16,567 bases of DNA from Acaudatibacter sp035532115 (GTDB taxonomy: Bacteria; Pseudomonadota; Alphaproteobacteria; Caulobacterales; Caulobacteraceae). Of this stretch, positions 6,095-14,028 are shown in pieces. Location of the stretch: the NCBI GenBank assembly GCA_035532115.1, contig DATKRO010000036.1:1-16567 (forward strand), given 5' to 3'. Every line of letters begins with the position of its first letter. Position 1 is the first letter of the stretch. The notes under the pieces were generated by a model. It was not told the origin of the DNA. It searched no databases and saw only the letters and a list, made by a program, of their open reading frames with translations. The position numbers and the translations under genes were made by a program.

Positions 6095-7552
6095 TCAGGC
6101 CCAGGGCTCGACCGCCTCGGTCCGCACCATCTCGACCAGACGGTCGCAACGCAGGCCGACGACCGCGCCCGCGATGTCGCGAACCAGGACCAGCGGGCTG
6201 GGCTGGAGCGGGTGGTCGTCGATGATCAGGAAGTCGGGATCGTTCGGATCACCGGGATAGAGCCGCTTGCCGTCCCGCCAGGCGCCGCGCCGGGCGTAGA
6301 GCGTCAGACCGCTATCCTCGGCCTTGATCATCAGCCGCCCCATCGAGGCCATGATGCGAAAGTTGGTGAGCACGCCGCCCGGCGATTCATAGACGCCGGG
6401 CGCCGCGGCGATGACCTGGGCGGCGGGCGCGCCGGTCAAGGCGCGGGGCTCGGCGCCGATGAGCGCGGCGAGGAGCTGCGACGTCAGCGGACCCATGCCC
6501 TCGAACGCCGTGTTCGCATGGACGAGCAGGGCGAGGTTGCGAGGCTGGGAGACGATCAGCATCGTGTTCCAGCCTCCGAGCACGCCGCCGCCGTGGCCGA
6601 AGAACCCCTCGCCGAAGCAGCGCATCCGCTGGAAGGTCAGGCCCCAGCTCTCCAGCCGCTCGTCGGGGCGCCATTGCGGCGCAATCATCTGGTCGAAGGT
6701 CCCGGGCCTTACGATCCCGGCCCCGCGGGCGAGCAGGGCCGAGGCGTAGCGCGCCATGTCGGGGATGGTCGACTGCACCGCCCCGGCCGCGCCGCCACCG
6801 CGGATATAGCGATAGGTTCCCCGGATGTTGGTTCCGTCCACGGTGGGCTCCACCGGCAAGGTCACGCCCGCCCGCTCCGCCAGCCTCAGCGCCTCTGCGG
6901 TCGGGCGGTGGTGATAGCAGGTGGTCAGGTCCGGATGCGGACGGTCCAGCAGGTCGGAGTTGGCCATGCCGAGGGGCTCGAACACGCGGCGGCGCACCAC
7001 CTCGGCGATCGGCGCGCCCTCCAAGCGGGCGACGATCTCGCCCACCAGCGCGAAACCAAGATTGGCGTACGACCACTTGGTCCCCGGCGGCGCTTCCAGG
7101 GTCAGGCCGTCGGGGAAGAGGCCGAGCAGATCGTCGTCGGGCTGATCCGACCAGAGGCTGTCGTCGGCGCGCCGCGCATCGGCGGCGGTGGGAACCTCGC
7201 CGATGCCGGCGGTGTGGGTGAGGAGGTGGCGCAGCGTCACCGCCTCGGAGTCGCCGTCGATGGTCAATTCGGGAATGTGGTCGACCAGCCGGTCGTCGAG
7301 GCCGAGACGGCCTTCGTCCACCAGCGCCATCGTGCAAAGCCCCACCATGGTCTTGGTGATCGAGCCGATGCGCTGGCGAAGCTCGGGATGCTGCGGGCGG
7401 CCACTCTCGATGTCGGCGAAGCCGAAGCCCTCGGCGAACACCAGGTCCGCGCCCTCGACCACTCCCACCGCAAAGCCGGCGGGCTCGAGCGCCTTCAACG
7501 CCTTGCTGGCGGCGTTGCCGAGGCGGGCGGCGTCTTCAGGTGCGAACGGCAT
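6095..7552 (-). CDS. Serine hydrolase, beta-lactamase (class C) fold
   Basis: The 485-residue protein has the three catalytic signatures of the beta-lactamase/DD-peptidase/esterase superfamily. SITK (S64-K67) is the nucleophile motif, YAN (Y162-N164) the second motif, and HGG (H320) stands in the KTG position. SLxK-YxN-HxG is typical of class C-like esterases, D-aminopeptidases and carboxypeptidases, not of true beta-lactamases. A C-terminal ~120-residue beta-rich extension follows (from about residue 370). No signal peptide is seen, so a cytoplasmic esterase or peptidase acting on small amides or esters is more likely than a cell-wall enzyme. The start at 7552 is chosen because GGAAGG lies 8-9 bases upstream and the fold begins there. 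The frame stays open much further upstream without protein-like sequence. It follows the small four-cysteine gene by 71 bases on the same strand and may be co-transcribed with it. Confidence 0.88.
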   Translation of the reverse strand: MPFAPEDAARLGNAASKALKALEPAGFAVGVVEGADLVFAEGFGFADIESGRPQHPELRQRIGSITKTMVGLCTMALVDEGRLGLDDRLVDHIPELTIDGDSEAVTLRHLLTHTAGIGEVPTAADARRADDSLWSDQPDDDLLGLFPDGLTLEAPPGTKWSYANLGFALVGEIVARLEGAPIAEVVRRRVFEPLGMANSDLLDRPHPDLTTCYHHRPTAEALRLAERAGVTLPVEPTVDGTNIRGTYRYIRGGGAAGAVQSTIPDMARYASALLARGAGIVRPGTFDQMIAPQWRPDERLESWGLTFQRMRCFGEGFFGHGGGVLGGWNTMLIVSQPRNLALLVHANTAFEGMGPLTSQLLAALIGAEPRALTGAPAAQVIAAAPGVYESPGGVLTNFRIMASMGRLMIKAEDSGLTLYARRGAWRDGKRLYPGDPNDPDFLIIDDHPLQPSPLVLVRDIAGAVVGLRCDRLVEMVRTEAVEPWA

Positions 7553-7623
7553 GGCGACATCCTTCCGGGTCAGGTTCGTAGCCCGGGACCGCGTGGGCCG
7601 CCAGGGCCTCCATCCTCGGGCCT

Positions 7624-7866
7624 TTACGCGGGCCGGTAGAGGTGGATGACGCGGCAGCCAGGGCAGAAGTGGTCCTCGACGCCGGCGGCGACGGCTTCCT
7701 CGGCGGTGGCGTACGGACATCCGAACGGTCCGGGGCAAAGCGCCAGCTCCGCCCACTCTCCGGGTGGCGTCGCGCCAAGCGTGATCGCGATCTCGTCGAG
7801 AACCTCCTTGGAGTAGTCCGGGCGCCTCGGCGGGGAGGCGGCGTTCGGATCGCGCGGCCGGCGCAT
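7624..7866 (-). CDS. Small four-cysteine protein, 80 aa, unassigned
   Basis: The ATG at 7864-7866 opens an 80-residue protein with a basic, Pro-rich N-terminus (MRRPRDPNAASPPRRPD) and a helix (YSKEVLDEIAITLG). A cysteine-bearing second half follows: CPGPFGC (C44, C50), then HFCPGC (C68, C71) and a terminal IHLYRP. A Cx5C pair plus a CxxC pair suggests a single zinc-ribbon-like site or a disulfide protein; no enzyme family is recognised. It stands at the head of a minus-strand unit with the serine hydrolase and is divergent from aspS, with 146 bases between the starts. The compact, ordered cysteine pattern supports a real gene. Confidence 0.65.
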   Translation of the reverse strand: MRRPRDPNAASPPRRPDYSKEVLDEIAITLGATPPGEWAELALCPGPFGCPYATAEEAVAAGVEDHFCPGCRVIHLYRPA

Positions 7867-7945
7867 CAGACGCCGCCGCGCCGCGGCGGCGGTGAGTTCG
7901 TCCGGGTCTCGGGCCGGCGCGATGCGAAAGCGGCGCTGGTGTTCC

Positions 7946-7974
7946 TTGACATCGGCGGGGGCGCATGCGCCCTT
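7946..7974 (+). promoter_or_regulatory. Possible aspS promoter with embedded palindrome
   Basis: A perfect TTGACA (7946-7951) lies upstream of aspS, but the hexamer 17 bases further on (GCCCTT, 7969-7974) is a poor -10. A 14-bp perfect palindrome, GGGCGCATGCGCCC (7959-7972), fills the spacer and reaches the -10 position. A start point here would give a leader of about 30 bases. Confidence 0.3.
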
Positions 7975-8012
7975 CCGCGCCTTTCGCGAAACCGCGCTTC
8001 AGAGACCTTCCG

Positions 8013-9812
8013 ATGCACCCCTATCGCACCCACACCTGCGGCGCTCTGCGGGCCGAGGACGTGGGGGCCGATGTGCGTCTGTCGGGCTGGATGCATCGCA
8101 AGCGCGATCACGGCGGCCTGCTCTTCGTCGACCTGCGCGACCACCACGGCCTGACCCAGCTGGTGGCGGGGCCAGCCTCGCCGGCGTTCGCGGTGCTGGA
8201 TCGGCTGCGCGCCGAGAGCGTCGTGCGCATCGAGGGCGAGGTGGTGGCGCGCACGCCCGAGACCGTCAATCCCAACCTCGCGACCGGCGCAGTGGAGATC
8301 CGGGTCCGGGACGCGCAGGTGCTCTCCGAAGCCGCCGAGCTGCCGCTGCCCGTCTTCGGCGAGCCGGACTATCCAGAGGAGATCCGGCTGAAGTACCGCT
8401 ATCTGGACCTTCGCCGCGAGACGCTGCATCGCAACATCGTGCTTCGGTCGGCCGTCATCGATTCGATCCGCCGGCGGATGGTGGGCGCCGGCTTCACCGA
8501 GTTCCAGACCCCGGTGCTGACGGCCTCGTCGCCGGAAGGCGCGCGCGACTATCTGGTGCCGTCGCGACTGCATCCGGGAACCTTCTATGCCCTGCCGCAG
8601 GCGCCGCAGCAGTTCAAGCAGCTGCTGATGGTCGCAGGCTTTGATCGCTACTTCCAGATCGCGCCCTGCTTTCGCGACGAGGATGCGAGGGCCGACCGCT
8701 CGCCGGGGGAGTTCTACCAGCTCGATCTCGAGATGAGCTTCGCGACCCAGGACGACGTCTTCGCCGTCATGGAGCCGATCCTGCATGGCCTCTTCGAGGA
8801 ATTCGCCGCGGGCAGAGAGGTGACGCCGTTCCCGTTCCCGCGCATCGGCTACCGCGACGCGATCGCCCGCTATGGGACGGACAAGCCGGACCTGCGCAAC
8901 CCGCTCGTCCTCCAGGACGTCTCCGAACACTTCCGCGGCGGCGGCTTCGGCCTGTTCGCGCGGATGCTGGAGGACGCGAAGAACGCCGTCTGGGCGCTGC
9001 CGGCGCCGGGCGGCGGCGCGCGCGCCTTCTGCGACCGGATGAACGGCTGGGCGCAGGGCGAGGGCCAGCCCGGCCTCGGCTACATCTTCTGGCGGGCCGC
9101 CGAGGAGGACGCGGCAGGCGAGGCCGGCGCCGCCGGCCCGATCGCGCGCAACATCGGCCCCGAGCGCGCCGAGGCGATCCGCGCCCAGCTCGGCCTTTCG
9201 CCCGGCGACGCCGCCTTCTTCATCGCCGGCGACCCGAAGGCGTTCTTCCGCTTCGCCGGTCTGGCCCGCATGAAGGCGGGCGCCGAACTTGGCCTCATCG
9301 CGGAGGGCCGGTTCGATTTCTGCTGGATCGTCGACTTCCCGATGTTCGAGTTCAATGAGGACGCCAATCACCTGGATTTCTCGCACAACCCCTTCTCCAT
9401 GCCCCAGGGCGAACTGGCGGCGCTGCAGAATCAGGATCCGCTGGACGTGCTCGCCTACCAGTACGACATCGTCGTCAACGGCGTGGAGCTGTGCTCGGGC
9501 GCGGTGCGCAACCACAAGCCGGAGATCATGCTCGAGGCGTTCGAGATCGCCGGCTATTCGGCCTCGGAGGTCGAGCGGCAGTTCGGTGGCATGCTGAACG
9601 CGTTCCGCTATGGCGCGCCGCCGCATGCCGGCATGGCGCCGGGCATCGACCGCATCGTCATGTTGCTGGCGGGAGCGCAGAACATCCGTGAAGTGATCGC
9701 CTTTCCGCTCAACCAGCAGGCCGAGGATCTGATGATGAACGCGCCCGCGCCGGTGAGCGAGCGGCAGCTCGAGGAACTCCACATCCGGCTGGCGGCGCCG
9801 TCCAGGCCGTAG
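8013..9812 (+). CDS. aspS: Aspartate--tRNA ligase
   Basis: AspRS charges tRNA(Asp) with aspartate in the cytoplasm. The 599 residues fit the bacterial type, with its extra GAD insertion domain. The order is: anticodon-binding OB fold at the N-terminus (MHPYRTHTCGALRAEDVG, then LSGWMHRKRDHGGLLFVDLR); the class II catalytic core with motif 2 FRDEDARADRSPGEFYQLDL (from residue ~219); the insertion domain around 290-420; and motif 3 GMAPGIDRIVML near residue 543. The C-terminus (VSERQLEELHIRL) is the usual alphaproteobacterial ending. The ATG at 8013 is chosen because it gives the standard N-terminus; the frame is open to 7965 but those residues are not family-like. Alphaproteobacterial enzymes of this type are often non-discriminating and work with GatCAB; this cannot be settled from the sequence by eye. 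It ends 8 bases from the convergent pentapeptide-repeat gene. Confidence 0.97.
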   Translation: MHPYRTHTCGALRAEDVGADVRLSGWMHRKRDHGGLLFVDLRDHHGLTQLVAGPASPAFAVLDRLRAESVVRIEGEVVARTPETVNPNLATGAVEIRVRDAQVLSEAAELPLPVFGEPDYPEEIRLKYRYLDLRRETLHRNIVLRSAVIDSIRRRMVGAGFTEFQTPVLTASSPEGARDYLVPSRLHPGTFYALPQAPQQFKQLLMVAGFDRYFQIAPCFRDEDARADRSPGEFYQLDLEMSFATQDDVFAVMEPILHGLFEEFAAGREVTPFPFPRIGYRDAIARYGTDKPDLRNPLVLQDVSEHFRGGGFGLFARMLEDAKNAVWALPAPGGGARAFCDRMNGWAQGEGQPGLGYIFWRAAEEDAAGEAGAAGPIARNIGPERAEAIRAQLGLSPGDAAFFIAGDPKAFFRFAGLARMKAGAELGLIAEGRFDFCWIVDFPMFEFNEDANHLDFSHNPFSMPQGELAALQNQDPLDVLAYQYDIVVNGVELCSGAVRNHKPEIMLEAFEIAGYSASEVERQFGGMLNAFRYGAPPHAGMAPGIDRIVMLLAGAQNIREVIAFPLNQQAEDLMMNAPAPVSERQLEELHIRLAAPSRP

Positions 9813-9823
9813 GCGAACGCCTA
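9810..9823. other. Palindrome formed by two convergent stop codons
   Basis: TAGGCGAACGCCTA is a near-perfect inverted repeat whose outer triplets are the TAG of aspS and, on the other strand, the TAG of the pentapeptide-repeat gene. The stem is short (5 bp with a GAAC loop) and has no T-tract, so termination activity is doubtful. Confidence 0.5.
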
Positions 9824-10660
9824 ATAGCGTACGACGTATCGCGGCGAGACGCCGTGGCTCATGATGATCACGTGGGCGCCGGCCTTGCAGGTCCTGGCGA
9901 TCAGCCCGGGAGGCAGGCGGGTCGTCGAGGCGCCGCAGGCCTGGTCTAGCTGCTCCTGGGTGAGGCCGCGGGCGCCGACGAGGTCGGCGCCGCCGATGTT
10001 GGCGTGGATGAGGGTCGCGCCGGTGAAGTCCGCGCCGGCAAAGCTCGCGCCCGAGAGCGTGGCTGCGTCGAGATTGGCCCTGGCGAAGCTGGCGCCGTCG
10101 AAGCGGCCGCCGGTCAGCGCCACCCCCACCATCTCCGCGCCGGTGAACTGCGCATCGCGCGCATCGACCCTGATCAGGTCCGCGCCCAGGAGGTTGGCCC
10201 TGACGAAGCTGGCCCGCAGGGCGGTCGCGCCGGTGAAGGTGACGCCGTGGCCCTGGATGCCGGAGAGGTTGGCGAGGGTGAAATTGGCGCCGGCGAAGTT
10301 CGAGCCGAACAGGCTGGCGCCGGTCAGGTCGGAGTGGGCGAGGTCGGCGCCGGCGAAATCGGAGCCGAAGAACGAGGCCCCGCGCAGATCGGCGCCCACC
10401 AGGGCCGCGCCGGAGAAGTTGGCGCCGATGAACCTGGCGGCCGGAAGCTTGCGTCCCGAGAGTTCGCAATTGAGGCACATGCCGCCGAACGAGAACAGCC
10501 GGGGCGTATCGAGGCCCTCGTCCCGGGCGTAGGTGGGAGGCGCGGCCAGTATGGCGACGAAGCTCGCCAGGATCAGGGCGGCCGCGGCCCGAGCAGAAAG
10601 CGCGACGGCGGACTTGGCCAATAGACCAGGGTTCCTCAAGGCGCGGACGGCGCCCACCAA
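9821..10660 (-). CDS. Exported pentapeptide-repeat protein (paralogue A)
   Basis: The 279 residues begin with a long signal-like region (basic start, then AAAALILASFVAILAAPPTY, likely cleavage after TYA near residue 45). The body, about residues 60-240, consists of A(D/N)LxG-type pentapeptides such as GADLRGASFFGSDFAGADLA and forms a right-handed quadrilateral beta-helix. The helix is preceded by a CxxC (C62, C65) and closed by a cap reading LTQEQLDQACG, then TRLPPGL and a further Cys. The same cap closes the adjacent paralogue. Such exported helices are scaffolds or interaction surfaces with no known reaction; the target is unknown. The start is a TTG at 10658-10660 with GGGAGAG about 10 bases upstream; the GTG at 10657 is an alternative. 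It lies 59 bases behind paralogue B on the same strand. Confidence 0.85.
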   Translation of the reverse strand: MVGAVRALRNPGLLAKSAVALSARAAAALILASFVAILAAPPTYARDEGLDTPRLFSFGGMCLNCELSGRKLPAARFIGANFSGAALVGADLRGASFFGSDFAGADLAHSDLTGASLFGSNFAGANFTLANLSGIQGHGVTFTGATALRASFVRANLLGADLIRVDARDAQFTGAEMVGVALTGGRFDGASFARANLDAATLSGASFAGADFTGATLIHANIGGADLVGARGLTQEQLDQACGASTTRLPPGLIARTCKAGAHVIIMSHGVSPRYVVRY

Positions 10661-10719
10661 TCTTGCGTTTCTCTCCCGCGGCGCCCGGGGGCGCTACTTA
10701 AATCGCGGTAACACATGAT

Positions 10720-11235
10720 CTAATCGCAGCGACGCAGGCGCAGGCCCGGCGGCAGCCGTGTCGATCCATCGCCGCAGGCGCGCTCGAGCTGCGCCTGGCG
10801 CAGCCCCCGCGCGCGCTGCATCTCGGCGCCGGAGAAGTTGACGCCGGCCAGGCGGGCGCCGCGGAAATCCGCGCCCTCCAGATAGGCGCCGACGAACGAT
10901 GCGTTGGTGAGGTTGGCGCCGGCGAAGCTGGCGTCCGAGAACACTGCGCCATAGGCGTTGACGTCGCGCAGATCCGCGCCGGCGAAGTCGGTGCGGTTCA
11001 TCACCGAGGCGGAGAGGTCCGCCTGGCGCAGCCGAGCCCCGGCGAAGTCGCGGCTCTTCAGGTTCAGGTCGGAGAAGTCGGCCTGGAAGAGATTGCAATG
11101 CGGGCAGCTGGCGCCGTCGCGGGCGCGGTCGATCTCCCGCATGTTCTGCGCTTCGGCTGGCCGAGCGGAGAAGGCGACGAATCCCAGCGTCATCGCCAGG
11201 ACGATGGCTGCAGCGATCGCGGTGAGCGGTTTCAT
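10720..11235 (-). CDS. Exported pentapeptide-repeat protein (paralogue B)
   Basis: The 171 residues start with a clean Sec signal (MKPLTAIAAAIVLAMTLGFV, then ARPAEA before the probable cleavage near residue 29). The mature protein begins with ASCPHC (C44, C47). It continues as a short pentapeptide solenoid, for example RTDFAGADLRDVNAYGAVFS and GANLTNASFVGAYLEGADFR. It ends with the same cap as its neighbour: LRQAQLERACG, TRLPPGL, then LRRCD. It is clearly a shorter paralogue of the next gene and probably periplasmic. The ATG at 11233-11235 has AAGGGG about 13 bases upstream, so the ribosome binding site is only fair. It sits 62 bases downstream of the RNR-like gene on the same strand and could belong to that transcript. 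Confidence 0.85.
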   Translation of the reverse strand: MKPLTAIAAAIVLAMTLGFVAFSARPAEAQNMREIDRARDGASCPHCNLFQADFSDLNLKSRDFAGARLRQADLSASVMNRTDFAGADLRDVNAYGAVFSDASFAGANLTNASFVGAYLEGADFRGARLAGVNFSGAEMQRARGLRQAQLERACGDGSTRLPPGLRLRRCD

Positions 11236-11297
11236 TTCGGCACGGACCCCTTGAGTTGCAAGCCGGACGTGGCCGCCCTGGCAAGCATCGGGCCATG

Positions 11298-13964
11298 TCA
11301 GGAGTCGCGTTCTCCGGCTCGCGGCGAGCGCGCCCCGCAGGTGGCGCAGATCAGGGCCTGGCCCTTGCGGACGAGCGCAAGATCGCCGCAGGCCGCGCAG
11401 ATCTGCGCCCCGCGCCCGGGCGCGGGGCCGCCGTCGCGCCCGCCGATCGGCAGGAAGACGAGATTGTCCGGTGCGCCGCCGCGCGAGAAACCCTTGGAGA
11501 TGAGGCGGGAGGCCGGCTGCGGTTCGGGTGAACCATCGGCCTTGCCCCGTCCCAGTCCGTCGGCGTCGAGAGCCTGGGGATCGATGCTGGCCAGATCGCT
11601 TCGTCCCAGATAGCTGACGCCGAGTTCGCGGAACACGTAGTCGAGGATCGAGGTCGCCGACCGGATCGCCTCGTTGCCCTCCACCTCGCCGGCCGGTTCG
11701 AAGCGGGTGAAGACGAAGGCGTCGACGAACTCCTCCAGGGGCACGCCATACTGGAGGCCGATGGAGACGGCGACGGCGAAATTGTTCATCAGCGATCTGA
11801 AGGCGGCGCCTTCCTTGTGCATGTCCAGGAAGATCTCGCCGAGTTCGCCCTCGTCGTATTCTCCCGTGTGCAGATAGACCTTGTGCCCGCCGACGGAGGC
11901 CTTCTGGATGTAGCCCTTGCGGCGGTCGGGCAGCTTGCGGCGCGAGCGCTCGACCTCGACGAAACGTTCGATGACGCGCTCCGTCGCTGGCGGCGACGAT
12001 GGCGTCCGTTCGCCCCGGTGCGGCGGCAGGGCGAGGGCGAAGTCCTTGGCGGGCGCGGCCCGTTCGAGCCTCAGAGCCCTCGCTCCGGCGCGGACCGCCG
12101 CGCTCTGCAGGGCCAGCGCCTCGTCGGGCGAAGCCTCGAAGGGCAAGGCGAGGACCGCCGTGACCGGCGCGCCGCCCGGCGTTTCGATCGCAGCGGCCAT
12201 GGCCAGCCTCGCGGCCGCGCCGATGGTCGAGCCCGGCCTCAGCACCGCCTCGACCGGCGTGGGCAGGCGTCCTGGGTTCGTTGCGCCCAGGGCGTAGGCC
12301 TCGGCCTCGGCGATCTGCTCGGCGGCGAAGCCGGCGAAGGCCAGCGTATCGAAATCCGGGTCGGCGAGGGCCTCGCCCGGGACGCCGAGCACGTCGCGCA
12401 GGAAGCCCGGACCGATCACCGCCGGCGCAAAGGCCTCGCGCAGCCGCTCCGAACGCTGCAGCGCCTGTTCGGCGGCGGCGATCTCGAAGCTGGTGAAACC
12501 CCTGGCCTCGAGCGCTTGCGGGTTCACCTGCGGCGCGCCCTGGAGCGTCCGGCGCCCGAGCAGGGCCGCCCGCGCCTCGTCGAGGTCGACGCCGGATCGC
12601 AGCAGGGCGCCCAGCGCCGGCTCGGCCAGCGTGCGCACCAGCGCGCCATCCGCGGTCTCGGCGAGCGTCACCGGTCCGCTCCAGGGCTCGGCGGCGAGGG
12701 TCAGGCCGCCCAGGCGCAGCGTCATCTCCGGATCGACGATGGCCGCCACCGCCATACGGCCCGGGGCGCCGAGCTTCTCCGACATGGCGCCAGCCGCGGC
12801 GGCGGTTCGACCGTAGAGCTCGCGCGCCAGGTCTCTGGCCGGCGGCTCGCCGAAGACGAGGCCCCGCGCCACGATCAGTTCCGCGAGGCCGGCGAGGCCC
12901 AGCGCCAGCGGCCGGGCCGCGTGACGCCGGTAGGCCGCGGCGGGTTCGGCGCAGAAGCCCGCGGCGCCTTCGATATGCAAAGCCAGAATCGCCAGCCGAA
13001 CCGTCGCCTCCAGGCCGTCGAAATCGAATCCGTCCGCGGTCTCCAGGGCCAGCAGGTTCAGCGCCGCCCGTGGCGCGACCGCGCCGAGGTGCAGCGCTTC
13101 GGCGTCCGGGGCCGCGAAGGTCAGCGTAAGCCCCGACGTCTCCCAGCCGACATCGGCGGCGCGCATCGCCGCTGCCCCGCCTTGCGCCAGTTCGCCCCGA
13201 TCGGCGAGCGCCACGAGACCGGTCGCGGGCGTGCGCGGCGGCCCTTGTCCCTGCGCCGCGGGCGCCGCCGGCCCGCGTCCGCAGCGCGCCAGGGCGAGGG
13301 CGTCGGCGATGGCGCTGTCGGCGATCCCGGCGTCGCGCGCCGCCGCCGCGGCGCGGCCCAGGGCCTGATTGACGACGAAGCTGGCGCAATCGGCCGCCTC
13401 GCCTTCGCAGCGCGCCACGGCGTCGCCCACGGCGACGAGCCACGCGGCCTGGACCTGGGACAGACCGGCGAAAGGACCGCGCACGGCGCGCAGGGCGTCG
13501 GCGGCGGTCTCGAAAGCGCGCGACCCCAGTTCGGCAATGTTCAGCGGCGGCGCCTCAGCCGTGTCGCCAGCCAGGGGATGGACCCGGGCGCCGAAGGCAA
13601 GCTGAGGGCCAGGGGCGATGTGGCCGCGCGCCAGCGCCGCGAACAGCTCGCCCCGGAAGCCCTGCGCCTCTTCCTGCGAGCCGAAGACGCCGAGCGCTAG
13701 GCCCCAGGCCGCAAGTCGCCGGGCGTGGCGATCCGGGCCGCCGAAGAGCAGAGGGTCCGGCGCGACCGCATCGCCGAAAGCTGGCGGCGCGTCGGTGGGA
13801 AGATCCCGCGGCGAGCCGTCGGCCCAGTCGAGCCAGGCCTCGACCCGGGTGGTGGTCCAGGAGCTCGGCGCCAGCACCTCGGCGAGGCCGCCCGGTCGCT
13901 CGATCCAGCGAAGCTCGGCCGCGCAGGGCGGCGTGGGGGAGGGCGAAGGGCGGTCGTGGCGCAT
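11298..13964 (-). CDS. Degenerate class II (B12) ribonucleotide reductase-like protein with TSCPD domain
   Basis: The 888-residue protein follows the layout of alphaproteobacterial NrdJ but is shorter (the usual length is ~1200). The last third is strongly NrdJ-like: RRKLPDRRKGYIQKASVGGH, VYLHTGEYDEGELGEIFLDM and LMNNFAVAVSIGLQYGVPLE, then FVDAFVFTRFEPAG, ATSILDYVFRELGVSYLGR and a tail with two CxxCG pairs (CAACG, CATCG). The middle aligns by eye with the barrel domain (ALNLLALETADGFDFDGLEA; YGRTAAAAGAMSEKLGAPGR; NPQALEARGFTSFEIAAAEQ). However, I find no NPCxE active-site motif, no substrate-loop cysteine region and almost no cysteines outside the tail. The frame is intact, so this looks like a retained paralogue that has lost catalysis, not a fresh pseudogene. 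The ATG at 13962-13964 is the best start; the frame is open to 14066 from a TTG. The role is unknown; regulation of, or assembly with, an active RNR is only a guess. Confidence 0.75.
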   Translation of the reverse strand: MRHDRPSPSPTPPCAAELRWIERPGGLAEVLAPSSWTTTRVEAWLDWADGSPRDLPTDAPPAFGDAVAPDPLLFGGPDRHARRLAAWGLALGVFGSQEEAQGFRGELFAALARGHIAPGPQLAFGARVHPLAGDTAEAPPLNIAELGSRAFETAADALRAVRGPFAGLSQVQAAWLVAVGDAVARCEGEAADCASFVVNQALGRAAAAARDAGIADSAIADALALARCGRGPAAPAAQGQGPPRTPATGLVALADRGELAQGGAAAMRAADVGWETSGLTLTFAAPDAEALHLGAVAPRAALNLLALETADGFDFDGLEATVRLAILALHIEGAAGFCAEPAAAYRRHAARPLALGLAGLAELIVARGLVFGEPPARDLARELYGRTAAAAGAMSEKLGAPGRMAVAAIVDPEMTLRLGGLTLAAEPWSGPVTLAETADGALVRTLAEPALGALLRSGVDLDEARAALLGRRTLQGAPQVNPQALEARGFTSFEIAAAEQALQRSERLREAFAPAVIGPGFLRDVLGVPGEALADPDFDTLAFAGFAAEQIAEAEAYALGATNPGRLPTPVEAVLRPGSTIGAAARLAMAAAIETPGGAPVTAVLALPFEASPDEALALQSAAVRAGARALRLERAAPAKDFALALPPHRGERTPSSPPATERVIERFVEVERSRRKLPDRRKGYIQKASVGGHKVYLHTGEYDEGELGEIFLDMHKEGAAFRSLMNNFAVAVSIGLQYGVPLEEFVDAFVFTRFEPAGEVEGNEAIRSATSILDYVFRELGVSYLGRSDLASIDPQALDADGLGRGKADGSPEPQPASRLISKGFSRGGAPDNLVFLPIGGRDGGPAPGRGAQICAACGDLALVRKGQALICATCGARSPRAGERDS

Positions 13965-14028
13965 GCAGGACCCGGCGGAGGGGCGAACCCGGAATGGGCG
14001 GCAGGCTAGGGCGCGTCGCAGCTCGGCG

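Noticed and set aside
7866..10478. 870-residue minus-strand open frame across aspS
   Set aside because: It is antisense to clear AspRS coding sequence and has the biased composition of a GC-rich shadow frame.
10681..10694. GCGCCC-GG-GGGCGC inverted repeat between the pentapeptide genes as a terminator
   Set aside because: No T-tract follows in either direction, and GC-only palindromes are frequent in this background.
10720..13443. 907-residue minus-strand frame joining the pentapeptide protein to sequence inside the RNR-like gene
   Set aside because: Only the part from the ATG at 11235 is protein-like, with a clean signal peptide; upstream is a shifted frame of the RNR-like gene.
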